Shown: in pieces, positions 18,690-28,689 of the stretch
How positions within the stretch are numbered: the first letter of the stretch is position 1
Layout of the letters: every line of letters begins with the position of its first letter
Assembly (NCBI GenBank): GCA_030220185.1
Contig: JASPKZ010001598.1
Span: 1,942,501-2,006,500, forward strand
Reading direction: 5' to 3'
Source of the DNA: Diploptera punctata
Taxonomy: Eukaryota; Arthropoda; Insecta; Blattodea; Blaberidae
Length of the DNA stretch: 64,000 bases
The notes under the pieces: model-generated
What the model saw: the letters and a program-made list of their open reading frames with translations, nothing else
Database searches by the model: none
What the model was told of the DNA's origin: nothing
Translations under genes and position numbers: made by a program

Positions 18690-19194
18690 CACTTAAAATT
18701 CATAATTAGAAACTTTTATTGAATTAAATATTTAAAAAATGTCCTAGAAGTTACAAACTTATTTTTCATACCCCTAAAAAATTTAATGAGATATTTCAAA
18801 ATAGTCTTTGTGTAGAGCTATGAGAGATGTGGTGATTCGAGTCCTCATGGATGAAGAAACATGTGATGTGAAAAATGTTTCTAAGTTCCAATCATACACC
18901 ATACTCATGCATCAACAAACACATAGCGGTTTACACTATGATATCATGGGATGCAGCCAACATAAACACGAAATTACTTTGATTTCGAAGTTCATAAATT
19001 CAACCATAGATGACAGCACTGAAGAGGGCAATAATAGAACAGTTGATGGCCAAAGAATTTCGTCAGTCGGAGTTATGGCTGAGGATGAACACGACTGTGT
19101 TTGAAACCGCGGTATCATGGAAGCAGGAATCCTATGAGGTGAGTTGTTTAAACAAAATGTTCTCCGATGAATTTTAATGATTATACCTAATAAT
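18690..19194 (+). mobile_element. Family-2 PLE fragment (coding end, hammerhead, right arm)
   Basis: It contains decayed endonuclease C-terminal sequence, a hammerhead core, the arm CCTATGAGGTGAGTTGTTTAAAC, and the first part of its tail. The tail is split by the family-9 element at 19195-20375 and resumes at 20388 (TAATAATGTTTACTTCCCAAC). Confidence 0.65.
19079..19114 (+). ncRNA. Hammerhead ribozyme core (family 2)
   Basis: CTGAGGA, stem II GAACAC..GTGTTT, GAAACC-GC-GGTA. Sense strand of its element; the two younger-looking copies at 452-580 are decayed by comparison. Confidence 0.6.
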
Positions 19195-19242
19195 AATTAA
19201 ATTAATGTTTTTATTACCTCACCTCATATCCTTTTTCTTCTA

Positions 19243-19275
19243 TACTGCAGTTTCGGAGCTTATCTCCATCGTCAG
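19243..19275 (-). ncRNA. Hammerhead ribozyme core, inverted 5' arm of family 9
   Basis: On minus: CTGACGA, stem II GGAG-ATAAG-CTCC, GAAAC-TGCA-GTA. Identical to the plus copy at 20253-20285. Confidence 0.6.
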
Positions 19276-19289
19276 TAGCCTCTGGTCTG

Positions 19290-20314
19290 ACGATATAATA
19301 GCCATTATAAACCATAAACAAATAGAAGATGCCTTAAAACTCCTGAACCTTCAGAGCAAAACTGTAAAATTCACAATGGAAACTGAAACTGACAGACAAA
19401 TCTCATTTTTGGATCTAACCTTAACTAGGAACGAAAAAAACAAAATAGAATTTGGAATATACAGAAAGAACACACATAAAGATAACTACATTAAGGCATC
19501 AGGATTCAACCATTTCGCTCACAAAGAAGCTGTATTCAATAGCCTAACACACAGATTGATGAATGTACCCCTGAACCGTGAAAAATATGAAAAAGAATAC
19601 ATAATTAAAGTAGCAATAGAAAATGGTTATGAAGAGAACATGGTACACAAGAAAATAAATAAGTTCAAAAGGCAAAAACTAATTAATGAAAGCACACTTA
19701 AAAAACAAACAGAAGAGAACATAAGATTCAAAAAATTCACTTACCATCCTGTAAAACACCACAAGTTCCAGAAAATTTTCAATAAGTTTAACATTCGATT
19801 GGCCCCAAAGAATGAATACAGCCTAAACAAGATAATTAAAACCAACAAAAATGAAAAAATTGGAGAAGAATATAAATCAGGAATATATCAGATCAAATGT
19901 CAAGATTGCGACAAAATCTATATAGGAAAAACAAAAAGAAATTTAAAAACTAGATTGAAGGAACACCTTAGAAATGTAAAAAAGGGTGAAGTGGACAAGT
20001 CAGCAGTAGCAGCCCATGCTTGGTCTGAAAAACATTTAATTGATACAGAAGCTAGCCTAATCAAACAAACAGATAAACTAAAGGAACTCACAGTCTGGGA
20101 AAAAATCCATATCCAAAAAAACAAAAAAGACAAACTCATGAATTTTGAAACTCCTGCAAATTTTGACCTGATCCAGAGGTTCATCGGTCCACCGATAGAA
20201 GTAAGAAGGAAACCGCCAAGAAACGACATTAACACCGGTCGACCAGAGGCTACTGACGATGGAGATAAGCTCCGAAACTGCAGTATAGAAGAAAAAGGAT
20301 ATGAGGTGAGGTAA
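19290..20314 (+). CDS. PLE reverse transcriptase (3' part) plus GIY-YIG endonuclease
   Basis: This is the open remainder of a PLE ORF. It starts inside the RT palm motif (SDDIIAIINHKQIEDALKLL, ancestral YVDD), and continues through the thumb (FGIYRKNTHKDNYI, FNHFAHKEAVFNSL) and the linker FNIRLAPKNEYSL. The GIY-YIG nuclease follows at about 19870-20140: SGIYQIKCQDCDKIYIGKT, then RLKEHLRN, AVAAHAWSEKHLID and LTVWEKIHIQKN. The frame runs on through the 3' hammerhead arm to 20314; that end is probably fortuitous. The family uses the RT to copy RNA at a nick made by the endonuclease. No upstream RT motifs survive, so this copy is not autonomous. The frame also reads through the inverted arm from 19205; that N-terminus is not original. 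Confidence 0.8.
20253..20285 (+). ncRNA. Hammerhead ribozyme core, sense arm of family 9
   Basis: CTGACGA at 20253, GGAG/CTCC stem II with loop ATAAG, GAAAC, loop TGCA, GTA ending 20285. Stem III has A15.1-U16.1 and C15.2-G16.2 only. Confidence 0.65.
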
Positions 20315-20436
20315 TAAAAACATTAATTTAATTATTAAATTAAACCTCATAGTGTTCTTTCCCTGTGAAAGTTAAATACCTAATAATGTTTACTTCCCAA
20401 CATTAATTTAATATATATATATATATATATGTAAAG

Positions 20437-20745
20437 TGATCCCACAACAGACCCGAAGGCCCTTGGGGTAGTAGGAGGTTAAGGCTCCCACTTTTTCTAG
20501 ACAATCGGCACTTTATGTCAGCCGGGTTGTCAGCCCTGCGTGACGGCCGCCTTTACCCCCAGAACAAGCGTCTGGTACTCATTTCCGTTAGAGGCTGAGT
20601 CGACCCCAGGGCCATAGTGCCGCCAGAGGGTTTGGGTCAGTTTAAAAATCCTGACCCCAACGGGACTTGAACCCTCGACCCTCCGGCTTGTAGCTCAGTG
20701 CCTTAACCACTACGCTACGGCGTGCCCCCGAAACAGGTCAACAAA
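20437..20745 (-). repeat. tRNA-related repeat SINE3 (intron 6)
   Basis: Read on minus, the head GCGTAGTGGTTAAGGCACTG and box B GGTTCAAGTCCCGTTGG are followed by a GC-rich body (GACCCAAACCCTCTGGCGGC). A sense copy with about the same body is at 47905-48180. Preceded by (TA)n at 20408-20430. Confidence 0.7.
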
Positions 20746-20787
20746 TGGCCTAAATTCGTGAATGTACTATGATGATGATATATATAT

Positions 20788-21243
20788 GTTGTAGTTTTTC
20801 ACGGACATAAGTATGATTAAAAAATACTTCTTGGGTTTTCTGTATCAAGGATTCAAGTGTGGCATCTAGCCACTAGTTCAAATATTTCGACATTATCTCA
20901 CATGCCATTATCAGGGAATGAAAGGTTTGAGTTACTGATATAGGTCTTATGCACCATCAGCAATACATATCTGACATACTATTGGAAGGTGGCTAGCAAT
21001 CCATGTGCTGTTAATTAAAAGCACTGCATTTTCATAGCAGTCCATTTGGGAAGCTGTACACCCATCCAAGGCTTGACCACATTCCATGTTGCCCAACTGT
21101 GGTATTCTTGATTTCTTCTATGTTCTTTTGGGGATGATATGGTAAGCAGTGAGAGCAGTTTTTCATGTAGATAGTAATCTTTGGGCATCATCTGGGAATC
21201 CTTGATGTGGAAAACCCAAGAAATGATTTTTAATCATATTATA
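20788..21243. mobile_element. Fold-back element with a TTTTTCACGGACATA end
   Basis: The left end GTAGTTTTTCACGGACATAA resembles the tail of the GGCCGTGAAAG family. The arms ATACTTCTTGGGTTTTC..CAAGGATTC and GAATCCTTG..GAAAACCCAAGAA mirror each other imperfectly. On minus near 20885-20914 a decayed hammerhead appears: CTGATAA, GGCAT..ATGTC, GAAAT. Confidence 0.5.
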
Positions 21244-21600
21244 TATATATATATATATATATACATGACTTTTTATTTGCAAAATGTATGCAAGGAATGC
21301 AAAAAAAATCTATTTAATAGATGTTGGGAAGCTGTACACCCATCCAAGGCTTGACCACATTCCATGTTGCCCAACTGTGGTATTCTTGATATCTTCTATG
21401 TTCTTTTGGGGATGATATGGTAAGCAGTGAGAGCAGTTTTTCATGTAGATAGTAATCTTTGGGCATCATCTGGGAATCCTTGATGTGGAAAACCCAAGAA
21501 ATGTTTTTTAATCATATTATATATATATATATACACACACACACATGACTTTTTATTTGCAAAATGTATGCAAGGAATGCAAAAAATCTATTTAATAGAT
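21058..21600. repeat. Tandem duplication of 268 bp with (TA)n
   Basis: GGGAAGCTGTACACCCATCC begins at 21058 and again at 21326. The two copies are almost identical and each ends in a TA microsatellite and ATTTAATAGATGTT. The unit covers the right half of the preceding fold-back element. Confidence 0.8.
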
Positions 21601-21681
21601 GTTTTTATTTAATAAGGCTATTTTAAATAATAAAATTATTAATGCCATATATTAAATCTGCGTACGAAAGGTCAAAATTAT

Positions 21682-22197
21682 ATTGTTTATTTTTTATTTC
21701 ACTCACCTCATACTTCATAACTCCTAGCATACCCAGAGTTTCGTCACATCCTTTGTGACATTCTCAATGCTGTGTCACGTTCACAACTGACGTCCGACTG
21801 CCTTCTATCCTGCAGATTGACCTCCGCGCCATCTGATGGCTGACCGACAAACTTCCAAATAGTCCTCTCTCCTTATAACCGGGTATTTCAAAATTCATAG
21901 TTGTATTTTCATTCTTGCATATGTTAATACAACTATGAATTTTGAAATACCCGGTTATAAGGAGAAAGGACTCATTTGGAAGTTTGTTGGTCAGCCATCA
22001 GATGGCACGGAGGTCAGTATGCAGGATAGAAGGCAGTCGGACGTCAGTTGTGAACGTGACACAGCATTGAGAATGTCACAAAGGATGTGACGAAACTCTG
22101 GGTATGCTAGGAGTTATGAAGTATGAGGTGAGTGAAATAAAAAATAAACAATATTAAAAAAACCTCATAGTGTTATTTCCTATCTAGATAACTTAAT
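21682..22197 (+). mobile_element. Family-8 fold-back PLE, 13-bp TSD
   Basis: AGGTCAAAATTAT is duplicated at 21669-21681 and 22198-22210. Both arms carry the C-terminal end of the endonuclease frame (MNFEIPGYKEKGLIWKFVGQ on plus from 21940, mirrored on minus). The centre is near 21925. The right tail has AACCTCATAGTGTTATTTCC. The ribozyme region on plus reads TTGAGAA, GTCAC..GTGAC, GAAAC, GTA: one core block deviates from the consensus. Confidence 0.8.
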
Positions 22198-22405
22198 AGG
22201 TCAAAATTATGTAACCCATGACTTTACTTCCCTTCCAAAGAAAGATTTATAAGCCCTGAAAAATCCATCAACCTCCTCCCCCCTCCCTGCTGCCACCAGA
22301 TTTTATTCAACAAACCTCTCAGAATCAGAGCAAAGGAAGGTAATAGCTAGTCCACCAGAACCAAATTTTAGTTTTGTTTCTGGAATAGCTACATAAACAT
22401 CTTAC

Positions 22406-22566
22406 CTCTCGAAGTTTGCCTTTACGCCTCTGAGATCGAGCTTCAGGTGTAGCATAAGCCCATGGACCTCTTCTCTTGCCTCTCCGTTTTGCTGATCCTG
22501 TTCTGACAATGCCATTCAGACCAGGACCAGGTACAGCCACAGCAACTTTTGTAGTTTCGCTGGTAT
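22406..22566 (-). CDS. ZNF839-like gene, exon 6
   Basis: The acceptor TTGTTACAAAG and donor GAG|GTAAG enclose 161 bases, entering in phase 1 and leaving in phase 0. The peptide is DTSETTKVAVAVPGPGLNG.. then SAKRRGKRRGPWAYATPEA.. and RSQRRKGKLRE. Two basic clusters look like nuclear-localisation signals. Follows the zinc-finger exon. Confidence 0.8.
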
Positions 22567-22664
22567 CTTTGTAACAAGTAATGCATTTTAATAAATATTT
22601 GACAAAAATTAATTTTAAGACTACAATGACAAGAAAAATAAGATTATGAATTGGTAAATAATAT

Positions 22665-22825
22665 GAGTTAGAAAATATACAACTCATCTCATATTTGTAG
22701 TTTACTGAAGACCCATGATTACGGCACTCTGTGTGTCACTGTCAATTCTTTCTAACTTCAGTGCCAAAACACTGGGTCTTCAATAAACTACAAATATGAG
22801 GCAAGTTGTGTACTTTGTAACTCAT
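22665..22825. mobile_element. Small fold-back element (ACTCATCTCATATTTG arms)
   Basis: CAACTCATCTCATATTTGTAG at 22680 is mirrored by CTACAAATATGAGGCAAGTTG at about 22790. The centre has GAAGACCCA..TGGGTCTTC. No hammerhead core seen and no TSD resolved. Confidence 0.6.
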
Positions 22826-22839
22826 AAAAATAATTTTTG

Positions 22840-23345
22840 ATGTTTTTATTTGAATTTAACATTTTCCAATCCTGGATAGAATCTAATTTAAGGGAGGTGT
22901 TGGGTGAATTTTTATTTTCTACATTTTTTAAGCTACATACCTGATTTTTTGTACATACATTCGTGCCATAATAGGTAATGTTATTTTCTAAACTGCCATC
23001 TGGTGTTCTTTTGAATGAATCATTTTCTAAACTACCATCTGTTGTATTTTTGAAGAACTTTGTAATCAAAAATACAACAGATGGCAGTTTAGAAAATGAC
23101 TCATTCAAAAGAACACCAAATGGCAGTTTAGAAAATAATTCCTTCAAAAGAACACCAGATGGCAGTTTGGATAATTACCGGCAAAAGAAAAAAATTGACA
23201 GTCGTGAAAACAGCTGACGATGGTGACAATGGGTCGGTGATACTGCAGTGCTGTGTTTAAAAAAACAAAGAAGTATGAGGTAAGAAGAAATCACGATTCA
23301 TTTAATTCTTATGAATTGAACCTCATAATGTTAAAAATTCCCAAA
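22840..23345 (+). mobile_element. Family-6 fold-back PLE fragment with short internal repeats
   Basis: A palindrome centred near 23055 carries, on both sides, repeated codons for a TPDGSLEN(D/N)SFKR motif (4-5 copies counting both arms). To the right are a degenerate hammerhead (CTGACGATGG..TTTAAAAAAAC), the arm GAAGTATGAGGTAAGAAG, and a tail CCTCATAATGTTAAAAATTCC. Confidence 0.6.
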
Positions 23346-23569
23346 TTTGATATATAAATTTAAATTGATCGTTGCAAATCATCTCTCTTTGATCTAAAAA
23401 TTTTCCTAAGAACCTTATTCTCAAATATTCATAATCTCCTTTGTGTGTTATAATTATTATTATAAAGTTTTTTTATCTTGTAAATACAAACTTTTTGATT
23501 GGAAGTAAAATATACTAAATATATTAGATAAATAATACATTAAGTTATGTAGATCGGAAATAACACTAT

Positions 23570-23642
23570 GAGGTTTTTTAACATTGTTTATTTTTTATTT
23601 CACTCACCTCATACTTCATAACCCCTCGCAAACCCAATAATA
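23570..23642 (-). repeat. Family-8 fold-back half, interrupted by a mariner element
   Basis: GGAAATAACACTATGAGG and the arm TTTCACTCACCTCATACTTC stop at the mariner border. The mirror arm is not found beyond 24545. Confidence 0.55.
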
Positions 23643-24542
23643 CGAGGGCGGATCGGAAAGTAACGCACAATAATTTTTTTCTGCCTTTGTATTGCAGCTA
23701 GAATGTTGAAATTTCACAGAGATATAGTTTGAAGTTTTCACTACAGATGGTATTTTTTTCTCAGGTGCACCTCTTGCGAGAGAAGCTTGAACTATGCAAC
23801 AAAGATGGCGCGCATGCTAGTCGTCCACCTGTGAGGGACGGATCGGATCGGAAAGTAACGCACAATAATTTTTTTAAAAAAGTTTAATAGTAAAAAAAAG
23901 GAAAAAAATCACAAATGAACTTACATCTTTTACCTACTTTTCGACATAGTCACCAACTTTCTCAACACATTTTTCCCATCGTGTTACCAGTTTCAATATG
24001 CCCTGTTCGAAGAAGTCCGTTTAGTTGGAGTGTAGCCATCTGCGCACTGCTGATGCCTGCTTTGTTTCGGGCGTGTAGTGGTACGCCCACGACTCATCAC
24101 CTGTGACGATTCCTTCCAGAAAGTCATGTCCTTGTGCGGTGTACCGCGTTAAGTGGTCCAAGCTTGCCATCATTCGCTGGCCCTTGTGGTCGTCTGTCAG
24201 GTTCTTAGGCACCCAGCGAGCACTAACTTTACGGAAGACATTGCTACGGTCCATACAATCATCCCCATACACGCCACGCATGTCCCTGTGAATTTCACTG
24301 GGTTTATGCCCTTTGGCCCACAAAAATCGAACAACACTTCTCTGTTCCTCACAGGTGGACGACTGTAGCATGCGCGCCATCTTTGTTGCATAGTTCAAGC
24401 TTCTCTCGCAAGAGGTGCACCTGAGAAAAAAATACCATCTGTAGTGAAAACTTCAAACTATATCTCTGTGAAATTTCAACATTCTAGCTGCAATACCAAG
24501 GCAGAAAAAAATTATTGTGCGTTACTTTCCGATCCGCCCTCG
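23643..24542 (-). mobile_element. Rearranged mariner element with duplicated inverted 5' end
   Basis: TA flanks the ends CGAGGGCGGATCGG and its mirror CCGATCCGCCCTCG. The first 180 bases (23643-23820) mirror the last 180 (24362-24542), including the start of the transposase gene. A second inverted-repeat copy (GGATCGGAAAGTAACGCAC) lies inside at about 23840. So an ordinary mariner (about 23840-24542) gained an extra inverted copy of its 5' end. Confidence 0.8.
23966..24395 (-). pseudogene. Mariner transposase, internally deleted
   Basis: From the start MNYATKMARML it reads a helix-turn-helix region (SVVRFLWAKGHKPSEIHRDM), then VSARWVPKNLTDDHKGQR, then the first catalytic motif VTGDESWAYHY. 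The middle and the other catalytic Asp residues are deleted. The C-terminal end WEKCVEKVGDYVEK is readable at about 23935-24000 after a frame break. Non-functional. Confidence 0.75.
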
Positions 24543-24599
24543 TACATTGTTTCTTTATTTATCTTCACTCCCTTAAAGTAAGAGTCCATGTTTAGAAAT

Positions 24600-25335
24600 T
24601 TAAATTAAGGGAACCATTGTACCTTACAGGATATAATGTTAATTCAAATATATAAATATATAAAAAACAAAAAATGATAAACAGAAGTAATCTTGAAAAA
24701 GAAGAACAACCTATAAAAAATATAGGAAATTCACATATCACCCTTGGGTACATAATAAATTTCAAAAGATATTTGAGAAGTTTAATATTAAATTAGCACC
24801 AAAAAATAACTACAGTTTAAATAAACTAATAAAAACCAACAAAAATGAAAAAACTGATAAAAATAAAAAGTCAGGAATATATCAAATTGAATGCATGGGT
24901 TGTGAAAAGATATATAAAAAATGGAGAAATTGGAAAATCTGCAGTTGCTGCTCATGTTTGGTCTGAAAAACATAATATAAATTCAGACACTAAATTATTA
25001 AAACAGTTAGAAAATACAAAAGAGCTGACTATATGGGGAAAAAATTTATATTCAGAAGAACAGAAACAGAGTTATGAATTTTGATATTCCGATGGAGCGT
25101 GACCTTGTTTGGAGGTTCTTTGGCCAACCACAGGATGGAGCTGACATCGACATCCAGGTTGTGCAACATAATGCAACATAAATAAAACCAGTCTGGGAAA
25201 GCTGACGATAAAACAGAATTGTTTTGAAACATGTTCAAGAACAAATCAACATTAATATTGAGGTAAGATGTCCAGACTAAAAATAATATAATTAAAATAA
25301 CCTCAAAATATAACTTCCTAAAATTAAATATCAAA
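24600..25335 (+). mobile_element. Family-5 PLE, 5'-truncated, with decayed GIY-YIG
   Basis: Plus frames show KFNIKLAPKNNYSLNKL, SGIYQIECMGCEKIYKK, GKSAVAAHVWSEKHNINSD, LTIWGKNLYS and MNFDIPMERDLVWRFFGQP, interrupted by frame breaks. A hammerhead core, the arm ATTGAGGTAAGATG and the tail AACCTCAAAATATAACTTCC follow. It is the coding relative of the palindrome at 9482-9686. Confidence 0.7.
25202..25235 (+). ncRNA. Hammerhead ribozyme core (family 5)
   Basis: CTGACGA, stem II AAAACAGAATTGTTTT, GAAAC, loop AT, GTT. It lies between GIY-YIG coding remains and the element end, the usual PLE place. Antisense to the host gene. Confidence 0.55.
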
Positions 25336-25407
25336 TATTCAACTTAACGCTTCTAAGAGAAGAAAACTTTGACAATATAACTACCTAAATATTTACAAAT
25401 GCCTTAC

Positions 25408-25596
25408 CCATTCTGCTATCTTCAATGTTGTTGTTGTTGTTACTGTTGGCTTGACTGGGCATTTGTAACTGTTCTATACTGCCATGGTCTGGATACATCT
25501 CAAAATGTCTTGACATCCGACTATAACCCAAATATATTTTCTGGCACGTTGGACATCGAAAGTGAGATGAAATCTTACGTTTGGTTACTGCCAGAC
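25408..25596 (-). CDS. ZNF839-like gene, exon 5 (C2H2-type finger)
   Basis: The acceptor TTTGATATAG and donor ATGG|GTAAGG enclose 189 bases, in and out in phase 1. LAVTKRKISSHFRCPTCQK is followed by IYLGYSRMSRHFEMYPDHGS. The finger is C-x2-C-x12-H-x6-H, an atypical last spacing, as I recall for the single finger of ZNF839. Then a polar tail with five Asn in a row from an AAC repeat. Presumed nucleic-acid or protein binding in the nucleus. Confidence 0.8.
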
Positions 25597-25689
25597 CTAT
25601 ATCAAATAAAACATGATCTCAGTGAGAATAAAAACTACCGCATTTACAACTTGGCAGGTACAGAAGCAAATCTATTGTATTGTATTGTA

Positions 25690-26090
25690 AGCCTATATTT
25701 TCCCTTTACAGAGATTTAGGCGCTCTCCCCCTACAGGGAAGAATTTGAACCATACTAATTTTTAGTTACACTTGTTTTCGTATAGATGTCATTTTGAGTG
25801 GTCCGTGGTCAGCGTTCCGCCTCATACTGACATCTAGGAAACCAAGGTAGTACTAGGACAGGAAAATTTGGTAAATTTTGCTTAGAGGCCTTTTCATTCG
25901 GGCTTAAGGATTTTTTACGAGCCTGAAAATCTTCAGACTTGGGACCCACGGCTTAAAGTCCCTCCCGGAGGACTTGCTCCTTGGATTTTTCTGTCCTAAA
26001 AAATCCATCGACCCCGGCCGGGTTTGAACCCACGACCCTCGGGACCAGAGGCAAGGAGCATAACCACTAGTCCACTGCAGCCGACATAGA
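25690..26090 (-). repeat. tRNA-related repeat SINE5
   Basis: On minus: GGCTGCAGTGGACTAGTGG, box-B-like GGTTCAAACCCGGCCGG, then the body seen at 16015-16440. It lies in intron 4. Confidence 0.65.
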
Positions 26091-26410
26091 AGCAAATCTA
26101 AGATTTGTAAAAAAAGAATGATCCTAATGCATGCCTGATGAGCAGGGCTAGGAATTTTATGACCTAAAAACCAACAAAATATGCAAAAAATATGTGCAGC
26201 TATGAACTAAAATATGAACTGTAGCATAAAAATATATGACCTAATAATATTATAATTATGTAATAATTTCAGTTGTAAAATCAAGTAGTAAATCTGTTTT
26301 TTGACAATTAACTATTTATTTAAGAATAAAATGCAAATGAGAAGCAAACTAAAGTATGGGATTTGATATTGTGGCATACTTTTTATTTTATTAAAACTAT
26401 CAGTAGCTTA
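26091..26410. other. Intron 4 sequence, nothing recognised
   Basis: AT-rich, no repeat head or coding signal that I can support. Confidence 0.35.
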
Positions 26411-26411
26411 T

Positions 26412-26845
26412 ATTTGAAGAGAAAAATTTTCGCCTAGACCGAGACTCGAACCCGGGACCCTTGGCTTTCCGGGCCAAGTGCTCTACCAACTGAGCTACCG
26501 AGGCGAGTTACGATCTAGACACAAATCCCTCTCTTATATACGTTGTAATTCCCTATCGCCAAATGCTTTTGAAACCATTGCTTCTATCTTTGCAAATGGC
26601 GGCTTCTTAGTTAAGAAGACATTTATTGGGAATTTAACATTACTTTATAAAGCTAGTAAGGCTAGATAGGGAATTACAACGTATATAAGAGAGGGATTTG
26701 CATCTAGATCGTAACTCGCCTCGGTAGCTCAGTTGGTAGAGCACTTGGCCCGGAAAGCCAAGGGTCCCGGGTTCGAGTCTCGGTCTAGGCAAAAATTTTT
26801 CTCTTCAAATATAATTTATCTTTCAGTGAGAAATGTTAAATCAAT
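26412..26845. repeat. Inverted pair of SINE1 tRNA-like repeats
   Basis: An antisense tRNA-like part at 26431-26505 and a sense one at 26718-26790 face outward, with a shared leader (TTGTAATTCCCTATC and mirror) in between. Both have GCCTCGGTAGCTCAGTTGG, loop CCGGAAA and GGGTTCGAGTCTCGG. Both ends read TCTCTTCAAATATAA or mirror. Confidence 0.75.
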
Positions 26846-27234
26846 AATAAAAACATTATCAGTAGCTACTTGCTTGTAGCGAGACAATACACAAATATTT
26901 GGATGTTTTTATTAATCATTTCATACATCTCGACAATGGATAAATCATATTTGAAGCCCCAGTCTGAGCGTATAATTTTTCTCTCCAAATATGACATAAA
27001 TATTTGCTCAGTATATATTATGCAAGGAAAAAGTTCATATTGTGAACTGAAACAAAATAGGGGAGGGAGAGATAGATTTTACAAGAAACAAAATTCTGAG
27101 AAATTTAACAATTCAAATGAACATGGAAGAAATAAATTGTACGATTAAAGTTCCTTACTTCTTAAAGAAGTGAAAATATGACGAATATGACCAATAAATT
27201 GCTATAACATACTCTGTCATATATCCATCCATAG

Positions 27235-27545
27235 TAATTCTGCCCAAAGGCAGGTCCTTCACTGCAATCATAGCATTTTCATGCTATGCTTGCAACTTTA
27301 CTAGGGAATTGTAGGTGTGGTAGCTCCCCGTTGCTTTCCACACCGGTGAAGGATGATGATGATGATGGACATATGATTTCAGGGACCATTTCGGCCTTAA
27401 AATTTTCCTGACATTTGTCTTACAGGTGAGGAAAAACCCCGATAAAAACCTCACCCAGAAAAACTGCCCCAACTGGGGATCGAACCCAGGCCTGCTGCGT
27501 GACAAGGCAGCATGCTACCTCGAGACCACAGCGGTGGACTACTAT
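27235..27545 (-). repeat. tRNA-related repeat SINE6
   Basis: On minus: GTGGTCTCGAGGTAGCATGC, loop CTTGTCAC, box B GGGTTCGATCCCC, then CTGGGTGAGGTTTTTATCGG and an end with ATGATGATGATG. A plus copy is at 63345-63690. The anticodon-loop region resembles tRNA-Asp(GTC). Confidence 0.7.
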
Positions 27546-28190
27546 TATATAAACATATATAATGTAAAATGCAATAAAACATGCATAATCTTTATTTTAA
27601 ATCAGTTCTGACAAATGATTCAGAAACATAAAATATGACATATAAAGATAAAGAATATTGGCAATAAAGATTAGAAATTTCTCCACCAGAGTATATATAT
27701 ATACACACACAAACACTACAGAATACATGATGAGACAAAATAAGGAACGCTAAAATATGATGAGAGTTGAGAAACTAAAAAATGGAATAAAAATAAAAGA
27801 ACACAATGACTTGGTTCTGTAATGAGAATGAAGAAAGATACATTTTCAAAGAAGATATTGACATTGAAAGTGGGTGGCAGGAAAAGTAATCCCATTACAG
27901 GCCTTCAGGTTCTTCCAATTTTCTAGACAATCCACACGAGCTGTCAACTGGCCAAGATTGAAGGATTTTAAGCGTTGTAAAGATTCTGAAGATAATATCC
28001 TTTGGAAGGGAAGTAGCCAGGGATCCCATGTCATGGATTTATAGCACATAAAGAACCTTAAAACTGAAATAATAGGTCTTTGGGCTAAAATTAGTCAGTC
28101 ATTTCACAAACCAGAATTGAATTGCAACGCTAATGATATGAGTTGTTTATGAGCATTGTTAAATATTAACTATTAGTATGACCAACATGC
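27546..28190. other. Intron 4 sequence, no gene seen
   Basis: It contains (TA)n/(CA)n near 27690. TGGGTGGCAGGAAAAGTAATCC and nearby sequence resemble a diverged repeat, but I cannot classify it. Confidence 0.35.
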
Positions 28191-28194
28191 ATAC

Positions 28195-28405
28195 CTGGTA
28201 ATAATTCTCTACTGTCCGTCTTCTCTGGTGGATCCTCTGTCTCGTGCTCACTCATCTGATAGTCAGAGTATCCTCCATCTGAGTCATCTAGATCGGCATC
28301 GGCAAAGTCCAGATGATGTAGACGTTTGTAATCCTTAACCATGTGGCGGGGTGGCCTTGACAAGCGACCCGATCTAGTCCGAGCCAACTGTTTCTTCTTT
28401 TCACC
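28195..28405 (-). CDS. ZNF839-like gene, exon 4
   Basis: The acceptor TTGTTGTAG and donor CCAG|GTATGC enclose 211 bases, phase 0 in and 1 out. GEKKKQLARTRSGRLSRPPR is followed by HMVKDYKRLHHLDFADADL. This RTRSGR-(L/V)-SRPP-x(4)-KDYK motif is the part I associate most strongly with ZNF839. An acidic stretch (DLDDSDGGYSDYQ, HETEDPPEK) follows. Confidence 0.85.
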
Positions 28406-28509
28406 CTACAACAATCAATCCATCATGTAATCTTCTAATAAAGATATCAGGATTGGCAAACTTTTTGTCAGTGGATGGTAAATATTAATAATAATAATGA
28501 TAATGATTA

Positions 28510-28621
28510 AGATAGAATTTTTTATCACTCACCTCATATTGTTCATATATTCAATATGAGGTGACTGATAAAAAATTCTACCTTAATGAATATACCTTAT
28601 AGTGAGAATTCCTAAAATAAG
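28510..28621 (+). mobile_element. Minimal family-11 fold-back element, 15-bp TSD
   Basis: TAATGATAATGATTA is duplicated at 28495-28509 and 28622-28636. The arms AGAATTTTTTATCACTCACC and mirror meet at a short centre (GTTCATATATT). The tail is TACCTTATAGTGAGAATTCC. Only the outermost part of the PLE end remains; the ribozyme is lost. Confidence 0.8.
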
Positions 28622-28689
28622 TAATGATAATGATTATTATTAAACAGATCTTCTTTTGATGTTTTTATTACTCATTTCATACATTTCAA

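Larger units (their letters stand above)
19195..20375 (+). mobile_element. Family-9 fold-back PLE with open RT/GIY-YIG frame, 12-bp TSD
   Basis: ATACCTAATAAT is duplicated at 19183-19194 and 20376-20387. The inverted arm (19195-19290) is the exact mirror of 20240-20335 and includes the hammerhead. It is joined directly to a 5'-truncated ORF beginning at the RT motif (S)DDIIAI. The unpaired 3' tail has AACCTCATAGTGTTCTTTCCC. This is the best-preserved member in the window and shows how the small palindromes are built. Confidence 0.85.

Noticed and set aside
20400..20430. (TA)n tract as an origin or regulatory site
   Set aside because: Simple microsatellite next to a SINE; nothing more can be supported.
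25399..25719. Plus-strand 106-codon frame over exon 5
   Set aside because: Antisense to the zinc-finger exon, whose minus-strand reading has splice sites and a C2H2 pattern.
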